Origin: Silvimonas amylolytica
GTDB lineage: Bacteria > Pseudomonadota > Gammaproteobacteria > Burkholderiales > Chitinibacteraceae
DNA length: 64,000 nucleotides
Assembly: GCF_014645555.1 (NCBI RefSeq)
Contig: NZ_BMLY01000003.1
Span: 304,598-368,597, forward strand
Reading direction: 5' to 3'
Part shown: positions 37,973-46,930 of the stretch, piece after piece
How the letters are laid out: the number at the start of each line of letters is the position of its first letter
Position numbering within the stretch: the first letter of the stretch is position 1
The notes under the pieces: model-generated
What the model was told of the DNA's origin: nothing
The model's database searches: none
Seen by the model: only the letters and a program-made list of their open reading frames with translations
Position numbers and translations under genes: made by a program

Positions 37973-39496
37973 ATGACTTCCAATCAAGACATCAAACAAC
38001 TTGCCGCCGCGCTGCACTGGATCGGTGGTCAGCAGGTTCCAGGCACGGCCGAGCGCTTTGGCGAGGTCTACAACCCCAGCAAAGGCGAAGTGAACGGGCG
38101 AGTGGTGCTGGCGACGACAGAAGACGTGAACACTGCGGTCGCTGCAGCAAAGAAGGCGTTTCCGGCTTGGGCTGCCACCCCGCCGCTGCGCCGGGCGCGC
38201 GTACTGTTCAAGTTTCTGCGGCTGATGGAAGAAAACCTGGAAGCACTGGCGACGCTGATCAGTCAGGAACACGGCAAAGTCCATGCCGATGCCCTTGGTG
38301 AACTGCAGCGCGGCCTGGAAGTGGTGGAGTTTGCCACGGGTATTCCCCAGTTACTGAAAAGCGAGATGACCGAGAACGTCGGTACGGAAGTCGATAGCTT
38401 CTCTTTGCGCCAGCCACTGGGCGTGGTGGCAGGCATCACGCCGTTCAATTTCCCGGCCATGGTGCCGATGTGGATGTTCCCGGTGGCGATCGCTTGCGGT
38501 AACTGTTTTGTACTCAAGCCCTCCGAACGTGTGCCCGGTGCGTCGCTGGAAATTGCACGACTGCTGAAAGAGGCCGGCTTGCCGGATGGCGTATTCAGCG
38601 TGGTTCAGGGTGACAAAGTCGCCGTTGATGCGCTGCTGGATCACCCGGATGTACAAGCTGTCAGCTTTGTCGGCTCGACACCCATTGCACGTTATATCTA
38701 TGAACGTGGCACTGCGAACGGCAAGCGTGTTCAGGCATTGGGTGGTGCAAAAAATCATATGGTGGTGATGCCTGATGCGGATATGGATCAAGCTGCCGAT
38801 GCATTGATGGGGGCCGCCTACGGCGCAGCAGGAGAGCGCTGTATGGCGATCTCTGTGGTGGTGCCGGTGGGGGAGACCACTGCCAACACCTTGCGGGCCA
38901 AGCTGGTTGAACGTCTGGCCAGACTCAAGGTCTCGCACTCCCTGGATCACAATGCAGAAATGGGGCCCCTCGTGACGGCCATGCACCGCGACAAGGTGAA
39001 GGGTTATATCGACACCGGCGTGGCTGAGGGCGCAGAACTGGTGGTGGATGGCCGCGATTTCAAACTGGCCGGATATGAAAATGGTTTCTTCCTCGGTGGT
39101 TCGCTGTTTGATCACGTCACACCCACCATGAAAATCTACCGCGAAGAAATTTTTGGCCCGGTACTGGCCATGAGCCGCGTGGCGGACTACGCCGCTGCGG
39201 TCAAACTGGTGAACGAACACGAGTTTGGCAATGGCGCTGCGATCTTCACCCGCGATGGTGGTACCGCCAGACACTTCACAGCGTCGGTACAGATTGGCAT
39301 GGTGGGCGTCAATGTGCCGATTCCGGTACCGATGGCATTCCATAGCTTTGGGGGCTGGAAGGCTTCTTTGTTTGGCGATCACCACATGCATGGGCCGGAA
39401 GGCGTGCGCTTTTACACACGGCTGAAAACGGTGACACAACGCTGGCCAGGCAACAGCCAGGCAGGCCCCGAGTTTGTCATGCCCAACATGAAGTAA
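37973..39496 (+). CDS. mmsA: MmsA/BauC, CoA-acylating (methyl)malonate-semialdehyde dehydrogenase
   Basis: A 507-residue aldehyde dehydrogenase of the CoA-acylating group, giving acetyl-CoA from malonate semialdehyde (or propionyl-CoA from the methyl form). Features are [36 protein letters not shown] (in this group Asn-rich rather than the usual LGGK), and the nucleophile in [11 protein letters not shown]. The C-terminal [20 protein letters not shown] is diagnostic for MmsA. The leader has a short tandem GATTTCCT repeat of unknown meaning. A terminator follows. Confidence 0.94.
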   Translation: MTSNQDIKQLAAALHWIGGQQVPGTAERFGEVYNPSKGEVNGRVVLATTEDVNTAVAAAKKAFPAWAATPPLRRARVLFKFLRLMEENLEALATLISQEHGKVHADALGELQRGLEVVEFATGIPQLLKSEMTENVGTEVDSFSLRQPLGVVAGITPFNFPAMVPMWMFPVAIACGNCFVLKPSERVPGASLEIARLLKEAGLPDGVFSVVQGDKVAVDALLDHPDVQAVSFVGSTPIARYIYERGTANGKRVQALGGAKNHMVVMPDADMDQAADALMGAAYGAAGERCMAISVVVPVGETTANTLRAKLVERLARLKVSHSLDHNAEMGPLVTAMHRDKVKGYIDTGVAEGAELVVDGRDFKLAGYENGFFLGGSLFDHVTPTMKIYREEIFGPVLAMSRVADYAAAVKLVNEHEFGNGAAIFTRDGGTARHFTASVQIGMVGVNVPIPVPMAFHSFGGWKASLFGDHHMHGPEGVRFYTRLKTVTQRWPGNSQAGPEFVMPNMK

Positions 39497-39559
39497 TTAT
39501 TTGCTTACGGTGGTCTCCCAACATCTATACAACACCTATAGATAAGTAACGGCCTCCAA

Positions 39560-39599
39560 AAAACAAAACCCCGGCGCTGGTCGGGGTTTTGTTTTTTTG
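39560..39599 (+). terminator. intrinsic terminator after mmsA
   Basis: AAAACCCCGGCGCTGGTCGGGGTTTTG-type hairpin: AAAACCCC/GGGGTTTT stem followed by a seven-T run, about 65 bp after the mmsA stop. Confidence 0.92.
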
Positions 39600-39790
39600 G
39601 GCACCAGGGCGGTTTTTTTGTAAGGGAAAAAGGCAGAAAGAGGGCGATCCCTAAATGTAGTTGTTTTTCAGATACTACAAGGCTCTCCTTCTTGCCGTTG
39701 GTCTGAAACGCTTCGTCACGCCAGCTTGCTGAAAGACTTAAAATTACTGCAAAATCGCAGTTACTTTCTGTTTGAGAAAACTTTTCGTTG

Positions 39791-39819
39791 TTGAAACTGA
39801 AACAATAGAAAGTTATCGT
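39791..39819 (+). promoter_or_regulatory. candidate sigma-70 promoter of the membrane glycolipid operon
   Basis: TTGAAA (39791-39796), exactly 17 bases, then TATCGT (39814-39819). A start near 39827 would leave a ~40-base leader containing the GGAGG ribosome-binding site at 39855. An ACTGC-AAAATC-GCAGT inverted repeat lies just upstream at 39746-39761. The rest of the ~370-bp gap after mmsA shows only the terminator. Confidence 0.45.
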
Positions 39820-39866
39820 AATTGTGCGGCGCAACGAAACGTAAGCCCCTTACCTGGAGGGAAGGC

Positions 39867-40241
39867 ATGTCCCGGCTCATTTTTACGCTGATCCTGATTA
39901 GTGTCAGTTGCTCAGCCTGTGCGCAGATGCTGCTCAAACGCGGCATGGTGGATGAAGGCATTCAGCGCGCATTGCATTCCATGAATCTGCCCGCGCTGGC
40001 TACCGGCGTTGCGCTGAATCCTTGGGTGCTGGGCGGCTTGATGCTGTATTTCGGCGGCGCAGTGGTGTGGCTGGGTGTCCTGGCGCGTGTGGATGTCAGC
40101 ACAGCGTATCCGTTTGTGGCCTTGGGTCTGATCGTGACGGTCGTGCTGGGTGGCCTGGTTTTCCATGAACAGGTCTCTGCATGGAAGATTATTGGCAGCT
40201 GTATCGTGGCGCTGGGTGTTTACATCGTGGGGACCAAATGA
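39867..40241 (+). CDS. SMR/ArnE-like small membrane flippase
   Basis: A 124-residue protein with four predicted transmembrane helices. It resembles the ArnE/ArnF branch of the EmrE superfamily: SCSACAQMLLKRGM in helix 1, WVLGGLMLYFGGAVVWLGVL, and the C-terminal WKIIGSCIVALGVYIVG. ArnE/F-type proteins flip undecaprenyl-phosphate-linked aminoarabinose across the inner membrane. GGAGGGAAGGC precedes the ATG. Its TGA overlaps the ATG of the HAD-UbiA gene (ATGA), which indicates tight translational coupling. Proposed role: flipping the polyprenyl-phosphate sugar made by the next enzyme (inference). Confidence 0.82.
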   Translation: MSRLIFTLILISVSCSACAQMLLKRGMVDEGIQRALHSMNLPALATGVALNPWVLGGLMLYFGGAVVWLGVLARVDVSTAYPFVALGLIVTVVLGGLVFHEQVSAWKIIGSCIVALGVYIVGTK

Positions 40242-41728
40242 GCACGACTGATTTTGCAGCCCAACCGGCACAGCCGGTTCAGCCGGCGCAAACACCGCGC
40301 CCACGTTATCTGTTTGTGGATCTGGACGGCACGCTGGTGCATACCGACATGCTGGTCGAGTCTTTGCTGTTCCAGATCAAACGCTCTGTGTGGACTTTCT
40401 TCAGGGTTATTTTCTGGTTGTTTGGTGGCAAGGCTGACCTGAAAAAGAAACTGGCGACGGACTTCGAGTTCGACCCTTCATTGCTGCCCTATAACCCCGC
40501 AGTGCTTAAATATGTGGATGAATCACGCAAGGCGGGCATCGAAGTCTGGTTGGCGACAGCCTCGGACGAACGCATTGCAGATGCGGTCGCCAGACACCTG
40601 AAGGTGTTTGACGGGGTGCTGGCTTCGGGTAACGGCGTGAATGTTTCCAGTACCCGCAAGCTTGATGCCATCAAACAAGTGGTTGGGCAGCGCAGCTTTG
40701 AATACATCGGCAATAGCGCAGACGACGTGGCGATCTGGCAGGAAGCGGGTGTGGCGCGTTGTGTGCGGCCAGACAGTGCCGCACGTGCCTGGTTTATGCG
40801 CACGCAAGGTCAGGTTGCAGAATTGACCGAAGAGACGCCGGTGCGTGGTCTGTGGAAGTCGTTTGTCCGCGCCGCCCGTGTCCATCAATGGCTGAAAAAC
40901 ATTCTGGTATTCATTCCACTGCTGGTGTCGCACAAGCTGGGCAATTTTGCTTCTGCGGGTGCTGGCGTGGCGACTTTCATCGCGTTTGGGCTGTGCGCGT
41001 CGTCTATCTACCTGGTCAATGATTTGCTGGATCTGGAGTCTGACCGACTGCATCCGCGCAAGCGCAAGCGTCCATTTGCTTCGGGCGAATTGCCGCTCGG
41101 CGTAGGCTTTGTTGCGGTGCCGGTGCTCCTGCTGGTCGGCCTGCTGCTGGCGGCGGTGATCTCTCCACAGTTGCTGGCCGTATTGCTGGTGTACCTGTTA
41201 CTGACCAGTGCTTATTCATTCAGCTTTAAACGCAAGATGGCCGTGGATGTGGTGCTGCTGGCCGCGCTTTATACCATTCGCATCATTGCCGGTGCGGCTG
41301 CGATCAGTGTCGTGCCCTCGTTCTGGCTCCTGGCGTTCTCCATGTTTATCTTCCTGGGGCTAGCGCTGGTCAAGCGCTATACCGAACTCCTGGCGCTGGA
41401 AGAAGCAGGGCGGGAGAAAGTCTCTGGCCGCAATTATCTGGTGGCTGACCAGTATGTGGTGATGGCCATGGGCGTATCCAGCTGCTTGCTCAGCGTGCTG
41501 GTGCTGGCGTTGTACATCAACAGCCCGGATGTCGGTTCGTTATACAAGACGCCACAGGTGCTATGGGGTTTGTGTCCGCTCTTGATGTTCTGGGTGTGCC
41601 GCCTGTGGCTGATGGCGAACCGGGGTCTGGTTCAGGATGATCCGGTGGTGTTTGCAGTGCGTGACCGCGTGAGTCAGCAAACCGTGCTGGTCGGCGTGAC
41701 GATCATCGCACTCGGTGCATTCCTGTGA
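40238..41728 (+). CDS. HAD-UbiA fusion, polyprenyl-phosphate phosphoribosyltransferase-like
   Basis: A 496-residue bifunctional protein. Residues ~20-200 are a HAD phosphatase (motif I FVDLDGTLVHTD, motif II VWLATASDER, motif IV YIGNSADDVAIW). Residues ~215-496 form a UbiA prenyltransferase with about eight helices. The UbiA motif NDLLDLESDRLHPRKRKRPF, and KRYTELLALEEAG with LYTIRIIAGAAA, match the Rv3806c-type subfamily. That subfamily transfers 5-phosphoribose from PRPP to decaprenyl phosphate rather than making quinones (recalled). The fused HAD could remove the 5-phosphate. It lies between a flippase-like gene and a GT-C-like gene. DprE1/DprE2 epimerase genes are not in the window. Confidence 0.85.
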   Translation: MSTTDFAAQPAQPVQPAQTPRPRYLFVDLDGTLVHTDMLVESLLFQIKRSVWTFFRVIFWLFGGKADLKKKLATDFEFDPSLLPYNPAVLKYVDESRKAGIEVWLATASDERIADAVARHLKVFDGVLASGNGVNVSSTRKLDAIKQVVGQRSFEYIGNSADDVAIWQEAGVARCVRPDSAARAWFMRTQGQVAELTEETPVRGLWKSFVRAARVHQWLKNILVFIPLLVSHKLGNFASAGAGVATFIAFGLCASSIYLVNDLLDLESDRLHPRKRKRPFASGELPLGVGFVAVPVLLLVGLLLAAVISPQLLAVLLVYLLLTSAYSFSFKRKMAVDVVLLAALYTIRIIAGAAAISVVPSFWLLAFSMFIFLGLALVKRYTELLALEEAGREKVSGRNYLVADQYVVMAMGVSSCLLSVLVLALYINSPDVGSLYKTPQVLWGLCPLLMFWVCRLWLMANRGLVQDDPVVFAVRDRVSQQTVLVGVTIIALGAFL

Positions 41729-41777
41729 GGCGGTTGAGTGGCGTCATGCCTTTCACGATGCCGGCCGGGAGCTCCCG

Positions 41778-42956
41778 ATGATTGATAATGTGGCTGTGTT
41801 GACGCCCCAGACCTCTGACCGGGTCGGCAGGTCCTGGCGTAGCCTTGTCACCGCGACGCTGCAGGTCGTGCCGTTTCTGGCGCTGTTCTTTGTCAGCTGT
41901 GCCGCAGCCTATGGCAGTTTCTTTGCCAAATGGGGGTTTTGCAGCACCGGCGTTGACCCGGATGCACCGTGTTTATTGCAGGAAATGCTGGATGGCACGG
42001 CCAAAAGGCCATGGATTTACCGCCGTCTGGTGCCGGAGTTGGCCCAGTGGCTGCAGGTGCATACGCCAGCCGGTTTGCAAGCCAGGCTGGAGAGCATGTT
42101 GCAGGCCGACAATATGGCGCAGCATTATTCTGCGGTGATCGCCGCGGTGAATCAGCCAGCTGCCTTGCAGATCACGTTTTACTATGTCTATCTGCTGGGT
42201 TTTGTCGCCTTTGTTGGCGCGGCAGTCGTGATGTGGCGCATCGGCATGCAGTTGACTGCAGACCGTTTTGCGTCTGCCCTTGCCGCCACCGTGTTTGTGC
42301 TGGTCTTCCCCATGTTCCTCACGGTGGGCGGCAATTTCTACGACTTTTCCGAACTCTTTTTCTACGCCATGGCGTTCTGGCTGGCGCTGTGTTTTTCTCC
42401 TGGCTGGCTGGTGTTGCTGGCACCACTGGCGACGTATAACAAAGAAGCGTTTTTCTTTTTCTCGGTCACTTTGTTTCCATTGCTGGCCAATCGCTTTGGC
42501 TGGCGCAAAGGTGGCCTCTGGACGTTACTGGTCTTGCTGGTCAGCGGCATCACATATTCGGTGGTCAAAACGCACTACGCGGGAAACCCGGGCGGGGTGG
42601 TGCAGTTTCATTTGTGGGACCAACTGCATTATTTTCGTTACCCTGGGCACCTGAAAGGGTTCGAGTTCCAGTATGGCCTGGTGACGCCCAAGAGCTTCAA
42701 CCTGATCAATATTTTGCTGGTGGTCATGCTGGTGCGCACGGGTTGGCTGCCTTTGCCCAGGCAGGTCAAGCAGTATCTCTGGTTGGCGCTGGCGGTGAAT
42801 GTGCCGCTGTTTTTGCTGTTCTGCTATCCGGGCGAAATACGCAATCTGAGCATGTTGTACATGGGTCTTGTGAGCATGCTGGCTTGCGGGTTGTCGTACA
42901 CCATGACCCGTTTTTATCAGGGCCGGGTGACCGATGACGCTGGCACGCCGCGCTGA
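41778..42956 (+). CDS. polytopic membrane protein, GT-C-like
   Basis: A 392-residue inner-membrane protein with about nine to ten hydrophobic segments. After the first helix there is a periplasmic loop with CSTGVDPDAPC and KRPWIYRRLVPELAQWLQ. The RPWIYRRLVP pattern is typical of a group of uncharacterised bacterial membrane proteins with GT-C glycosyltransferase-like topology. GGGAG lies seven bases before the ATG. Following a predicted lipid-sugar synthase and a flippase, it is a candidate for the transferase that uses the flipped lipid-linked sugar. Function is inferred from context only. Confidence 0.65.
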   Translation: MIDNVAVLTPQTSDRVGRSWRSLVTATLQVVPFLALFFVSCAAAYGSFFAKWGFCSTGVDPDAPCLLQEMLDGTAKRPWIYRRLVPELAQWLQVHTPAGLQARLESMLQADNMAQHYSAVIAAVNQPAALQITFYYVYLLGFVAFVGAAVVMWRIGMQLTADRFASALAATVFVLVFPMFLTVGGNFYDFSELFFYAMAFWLALCFSPGWLVLLAPLATYNKEAFFFFSVTLFPLLANRFGWRKGGLWTLLVLLVSGITYSVVKTHYAGNPGGVVQFHLWDQLHYFRYPGHLKGFEFQYGLVTPKSFNLINILLVVMLVRTGWLPLPRQVKQYLWLALAVNVPLFLLFCYPGEIRNLSMLYMGLVSMLACGLSYTMTRFYQGRVTDDAGTPR

Positions 42957-43006
42957 GCAGCCTCTGGTAGACTGGCAGGCCCGTAGACGTCCAGGCTGGT
43001 CTTTAC

Positions 43007-43468
43007 ATGAAAGTTGCTGCCAGGGGCAAAACGCCCGTTTCCTCTCACGCTGCGCAAGGTCGTCCCGGCTCGTTGCGCATCACCTTGCTGGTGGCCCTGC
43101 TGTCCGCGTTGACCTTGTCACTGGCGGGCATCATTCTGGCTTCGCGCGCTTATGATCGGCGAGATGGCACGGTGTCCGCTCCGGGCAAGGTCGTGAACAT
43201 GATTGGGCCTCAGGGCAGTAGCGATGCCAAACCCCTGGTGCGTTTCAGCACGCCGGATGGCCAGATTGTCGATTTTGTCCCCCTGCAGACGGGTAAATGG
43301 CCGGCCCTTCGTCAGGGTGATCAGGTGACCGTCATGTACCCGCCGGATCACCCCGGTGCGGCCCAGGTCAACCAGTTTACCGAGCAATGGCTGCCTGCCA
43401 TCGTATGTGGTGCAGGGGCAGTGCTGGCCTGGCTGGTGGCACTTGTACTACGCCGCAAAGCCGGCTGA
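43007..43468 (+). CDS. DUF3592-type membrane protein
   Basis: A 153-residue protein with an N-terminal membrane helix (~25-47), a ~75-residue soluble beta-rich domain, and a C-terminal helix (~128-148). PLVRFSTPDGQIVDF and GDQVTVMYPPDHP are typical of DUF3592, whose function is unknown. It follows the GT-C-like gene by 50 bp and may belong to the same transcript. Confidence 0.7.
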   Translation: MKVAARGKTPVSSHAAQGRPGSLRITLLVALLSALTLSLAGIILASRAYDRRDGTVSAPGKVVNMIGPQGSSDAKPLVRFSTPDGQIVDFVPLQTGKWPALRQGDQVTVMYPPDHPGAAQVNQFTEQWLPAIVCGAGAVLAWLVALVLRRKAG

Positions 43469-43555
43469 ACCTGCCAATCGTGCCTTTGTATTGCGCGGCC
43501 TGCTGCCTTGTTTAGCATGAAAGGACAGGCCGTCATCTCTCCTCTGGAACCCGCC

Positions 43556-44719
43556 ATGTTTGATACCTTGCGCAGCTTTGAGCCGGAGCTTGTTGAAATC
43601 CGCCGCAGCATTCACCGTCATCCGGAACTGGGTTTTGAGGAAAGCCGCACCAGCGATCTCGTGGCTGAAAAATTGGCGAGCTGGGGCTATGAGGTTCATC
43701 GGGGTATCGCCAGAACCGGTGTGGTGGGCGTGCTCAAGGCCGGTCATGGCAACAAGTCTCTGGGTTTGCGGGCAGACATGGATGCTTTGCCAATCCATGA
43801 GGCCACTGCCAAGCCATGGGCCAGCCAGATTCCCAATCGCATGCATGCCTGCGGCCATGACGGGCATACCACCATGTTGCTGGGTGCAGCGCGTTACCTT
43901 GCGCAAACCCGCAACTTTGATGGCACGCTCAACCTGATTTTCCAGCCCGCGGAAGAAGCCTTGGGTGGCGCGCAGGCCATGGTTGATGCCGGATTGTTCC
44001 GGCGCTTTCCGTGTGATGCTCTCTTTGGCATGCATAACATGCCAGGCTTGCCGGTCGGGCAGTTCTATTTCCGCACGGGTGCTTTCATGGCCTCTGCCGA
44101 TAGTCTGGATATCACCATTCATGGCAAGGGTGGGCACGGTGCTTTGCCGCATACCACGGTTGATCCGATCGTGGTGGCAGCCAGTATCACCCTGGCTTTG
44201 CAAACCATCGTTTCGCGCAATGTCGATACTCAGCATGCCGCCGTGATTACCGTGGGGTCGATCCAGGCGGGCGACGTCGCCAATGTGGTGCCTGCTACCG
44301 CACTGATGAAGCTCAGCGTGCGTGCGCTGGACCGACAGATCCGCAAGTTGTTGCTGTCGCGCATTGAAGACGTGGTGCGCTTGCAGGCGCAAAGCTTTGG
44401 GGCCACCGCCACCATTGAAACCCGCCACGGCACGCCGGTACTCGTGAACGATGAAACCCAGACCCGTTTTGCGCACGGTGTAGCCGCAAAGTTGTTTGGT
44501 GAGGCCAAAGCCCATTACGGTGCCCGACCATTAATGGGAAGCGAAGATTTTGCCTATATGCTCGATGCCAATCCAAACGGTTGTTACTTTTTTATTGGTA
44601 ATGGCGACGGGGAAGGGTCTTGCATGATTCACAACCCGGGTTATGACTTTAATGATGGGTGTTTGACGCCGGGCGCGGCCATGTGGGTGGGTCTGGCCGA
44701 AGACTATTTGAAGGCTTGA
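43556..44719 (+). CDS. M20-family amidohydrolase (hippurate hydrolase-like)
   Basis: A zinc/manganese-dependent amidohydrolase of 387 residues, the usual family length. Metal ligands are seen in HACGHDGHTT, the EEALGG segment, GMHNMPGLP and near the end IHNPGYDFND; the dimerisation domain lies mid-protein (DITIHGKGGHGALPH). Substrates of this group are N-acyl amino acids or amino-acid conjugates. The ATG at 43556 was preferred over one 39 bases upstream because of the CTGGAA ribosome-binding site and the family start RRSIHRHPELGFEE close by. Substrate cannot be assigned. Confidence 0.88.
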   Translation: MFDTLRSFEPELVEIRRSIHRHPELGFEESRTSDLVAEKLASWGYEVHRGIARTGVVGVLKAGHGNKSLGLRADMDALPIHEATAKPWASQIPNRMHACGHDGHTTMLLGAARYLAQTRNFDGTLNLIFQPAEEALGGAQAMVDAGLFRRFPCDALFGMHNMPGLPVGQFYFRTGAFMASADSLDITIHGKGGHGALPHTTVDPIVVAASITLALQTIVSRNVDTQHAAVITVGSIQAGDVANVVPATALMKLSVRALDRQIRKLLLSRIEDVVRLQAQSFGATATIETRHGTPVLVNDETQTRFAHGVAAKLFGEAKAHYGARPLMGSEDFAYMLDANPNGCYFFIGNGDGEGSCMIHNPGYDFNDGCLTPGAAMWVGLAEDYLKA

Positions 44720-45049
44720 TGCCATCTCTGTTGCGGCGTGTTCCTGACCTTGCCGGAGTGCGACTGGCCACTTGCTAGCACATCAAAACCGGACACCACT
44801 CACACAGTGTGCCCCTCAGTATGTACGGTTGCCGCATGCCGTATGACCAGAATGGAGAGGGCAAGCACCACGCCCTCTACCCCGTGACGCCGCTCACACC
44901 AGTTTGTACCACGCGGTATCAATCGAGCACCGCGACACCCGCCCGTACACGCCACCCCCGTCCCGCCACTTTACGCATACAACTGCACGCAATTGCCGGC
45001 TAGTTGCCGTGTTAACCTGGTATCCGTGTTCAGTCATGCAGGAATGCGC
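44720..45049. other. 330-bp gap with a GC hairpin
   Basis: No gene seen. A 7-bp stem AGAGGGC (44856-44862) with GCCCTCT (44872-44878) may terminate or stabilise the M20 transcript, but it lacks a T-run. Confidence 0.35.
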
Positions 45050-45379
45050 ATGAAAGTAGTCAGTCTGCTCGTCACCGGCCTCGTGCTGGTTGGCGCGAGT
45101 TATGTTGCGGGGGCCGTGGAAGGTGTGCCGCCGCCGTCGATGTCGGATAACGACTGGAGCGCGTCTGCGCCGCAAGGTCGTTGCGGGCCGCCCGCTGAGA
45201 TGAAGAACGATGGCGATAGCAAGGACCAGTCTGCCCATCATGGGCATCGCGGGCCACCGCCAGATGGCCCGCCACCTGACGGTGGTCCGAATGGTTCTGG
45301 TGGCGATGGCAAACACCGGCCGCCGCCCAAGGATGCGTCCGGCATGCCGCCGGCGCCGCAAGGATGCGGTATGCAGTGA
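45050..45379 (+). CDS. secreted Pro/Gly-rich hypothetical protein
   Basis: A 109-residue protein with a Sec signal peptide (MKVVSLLVTGLVLVGASYVAGA, cleavage near residue 22). The mature region is disordered and rich in Pro, Gly, Asp and Lys (for example HGHRGPPPDGPPPDGG), with single cysteines at each end (GRCGPP and QGCGMQ) that could form a disulfide. AGGA lies six bases before the chosen ATG and a strong terminator follows the gene, supporting it as real. I recognise no family. Confidence 0.5.
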   Translation: MKVVSLLVTGLVLVGASYVAGAVEGVPPPSMSDNDWSASAPQGRCGPPAEMKNDGDSKDQSAHHGHRGPPPDGPPPDGGPNGSGGDGKHRPPPKDASGMPPAPQGCGMQ

Positions 45380-45445
45380 GAGTTGCATACCTCATGTCAG
45401 GAGTAGTCTTTCCTGGGGATTGGTGTCACAGCCCGACACCCTTGG

Positions 45446-45477
45446 GGCCGTCAGCCGTAAAGCTGACGGCCTTTTTT
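45446..45477. terminator. intrinsic terminator, probably bidirectional
   Basis: Perfect 10-bp stem GGCCGTCAGC/GCTGACGGCC (45446-45455 with 45462-45471), six-base loop, followed by TTTTTT. It is located between the convergent secreted-protein and ChbG-like genes. Confidence 0.92.
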
Positions 45478-45484
45478 ATGTGCG

Positions 45485-46387
45485 TCAGGCTGCCATGGCT
45501 TCGCGGATTTCGCGCATGCCAATCAGTTTGAAACCACGCGCTTCAATCGCCCGGCCAAATTCATCGCTACCCATCAAAACACGGTCCGCCACGCGTGTTT
45601 CGACATCGGGTGCCAGCGTGCGTAGTTCCGGCGTGTCGTCAGCCGGATGACCGACCAGAACGTGGACACCAGGGCCGCGCGTATCAAGCCAGTCACAGGC
45701 AAAGGCCAGCCGTTCTTTCTGTTCCAGCTGACGGTTAAAGGGCAAGCCGACCATGCTGGCCAGTAACACGGCTTTGCCGCTCGCCGCGGCTTGCTGGAAC
45801 TGGTTGGCGACAATCTCGCCTTCTTCGAGCGGGATCACGCACATCTGCGCAACGGTCGAGCCATCTACATCCGGGATCAGCGTTGGCACGCCAGTCTGCG
45901 CGGCCAGATCCAGATAGACAGGCATCAGCGCCGGGTGGTACAGCGTAAGCATATGGCTATCCACGTGGGTGATATCCACCCCGAACTGGCTGGCACGGGC
46001 AATCTGCGCAGCGAGTTCTTTGTGTACTGCCGTGGGGTCTCCCTGCAAGTGCGTGGGGCGGGCGAGATTGTGGAAATACCCTTGTTCATCCACCAGGCCA
46101 CTGGCTGGATCATGCGTTGTCAGCGGCCCCCAGCGATAACGCTGACGTTCTGAATTCAGTGTCAGATGCACCCCCAGATCTGCTTTGCCGCCCAGTTTGC
46201 GGGCGACCTCGGCGGCATATGGAAACCAGCTGCACGGCACCATGGTCGAGGCCGAACTCAGCAGGCCCGTGTTCACCAGTGACTCCCATGCTGAGATCGT
46301 GGCCTGGCACATGCCCACATCATCGGCATGGGTGATCAGAAGGCGATCGCTGGCGCTGAAACCCAGTCTTTCCTGCAAGGTGCTCAT
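45485..46387 (-). CDS. ChbG/HpnK-family (YdjC) carbohydrate deacetylase
   Basis: A 300-residue TIM-barrel-like deacetylase. The metal-binding motif is LLITHADDVGM near the N-terminus, with GVHLTLNSE and the histidine pair in HVDSHMLTLYHPAL. ChbG removes an acetyl group from chitooligosaccharides or their phosphates, and HpnK relatives act in hopanoid synthesis. With a secreted chitinase in the same window, a role in chitin-oligomer use is attractive but unproven. TGGAG with six-base spacing supports the ATG at 46387; the longer frame has no family similarity. It has its own terminator. Confidence 0.85.
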   Translation of the reverse strand: MSTLQERLGFSASDRLLITHADDVGMCQATISAWESLVNTGLLSSASTMVPCSWFPYAAEVARKLGGKADLGVHLTLNSERQRYRWGPLTTHDPASGLVDEQGYFHNLARPTHLQGDPTAVHKELAAQIARASQFGVDITHVDSHMLTLYHPALMPVYLDLAAQTGVPTLIPDVDGSTVAQMCVIPLEEGEIVANQFQQAAASGKAVLLASMVGLPFNRQLEQKERLAFACDWLDTRGPGVHVLVGHPADDTPELRTLAPDVETRVADRVLMGSDEFGRAIEARGFKLIGMREIREAMAA

Positions 46388-46566
46388 GGGGACTCCACGT
46401 GGTTGAACATGATGAAAGCCAGTATAGGGCGGGGTGCTGACGGGGCGATCAAAGCCCGCAATATCGGCAAACCGGCTTTGATAGCGTGAATGGTTACGTT
46501 TCACTGTGTTGTCAATGTCATATCATTGAGTCATTGATTAACGGCAAAATCTATGTGGTACCTATC

Positions 46567-46698
46567 ATGAAAACACTGCGCAATATCATCGCTATTGTTT
46601 TGATTGCTTCCTCATTAGGTGGTTGTGTGACCACTGCTGTGCTGACTGGGGGTGGCGACAACCGTGGTGAACAGATCAGCCAGCAAATTGGCATCTAA
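46567..46698 (+). CDS. very small lipoprotein
   Basis: A 43-residue peptide. MKTLRNIIAIVLIASSLGGC contains a lipobox (LGGC), so a mature lipopeptide of ~24 residues is predicted (CVTTAVLTGGGDNRGEQ...). It precedes the glycine riboswitch by about 65 bp but is probably not under its control. Similar tiny lipoproteins are common, and no function can be named. Confidence 0.45.
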   Translation: MKTLRNIIAIVLIASSLGGCVTTAVLTGGGDNRGEQISQQIGI

Positions 46699-46762
46699 AA
46701 CGGCTAAAACTCCGCATTGACATGGCATATGTGGCTGTCTAGATTGCCATCAGCCAATTAAT

Positions 46763-46930
46763 GCCGGGCAGGAGAGACCACCCACGTGGCGCCGAAGGGG
46801 TATCGCCCTGAAAACTCTCAGGCAAAAGAACTGCGCGGCAATCTGGCACTCTGGAGAGCGAGTCTGCTGACTCCGCCGAAGAAGCAAGGCCGCGCGCGGC
46901 CGTAATCTCTCAGGCACCAAGGACAGAGGG
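46763..46930 (+). ncRNA. tandem glycine riboswitch
   Basis: Two consecutive aptamers with the glycine-riboswitch core: aptamer 1 has GGAGAG (46771), GCCGAAGGGG and CTCTCAGGCAAAAGAAC; aptamer 2 has CTCTGGAGAGCG (46849), GCCGAAGAAGC and CTCTCAGGCACCAAGGACAG. P1 of aptamer 2 pairs CTCTG (46849-46853) with CAGAG (46924-46928). The linker is short, as in cooperative tandem forms. It lies in the leader of sdaA. Glycine-to-serine-to-pyruvate breakdown makes glycine a sensible inducer. Confidence 0.93.
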
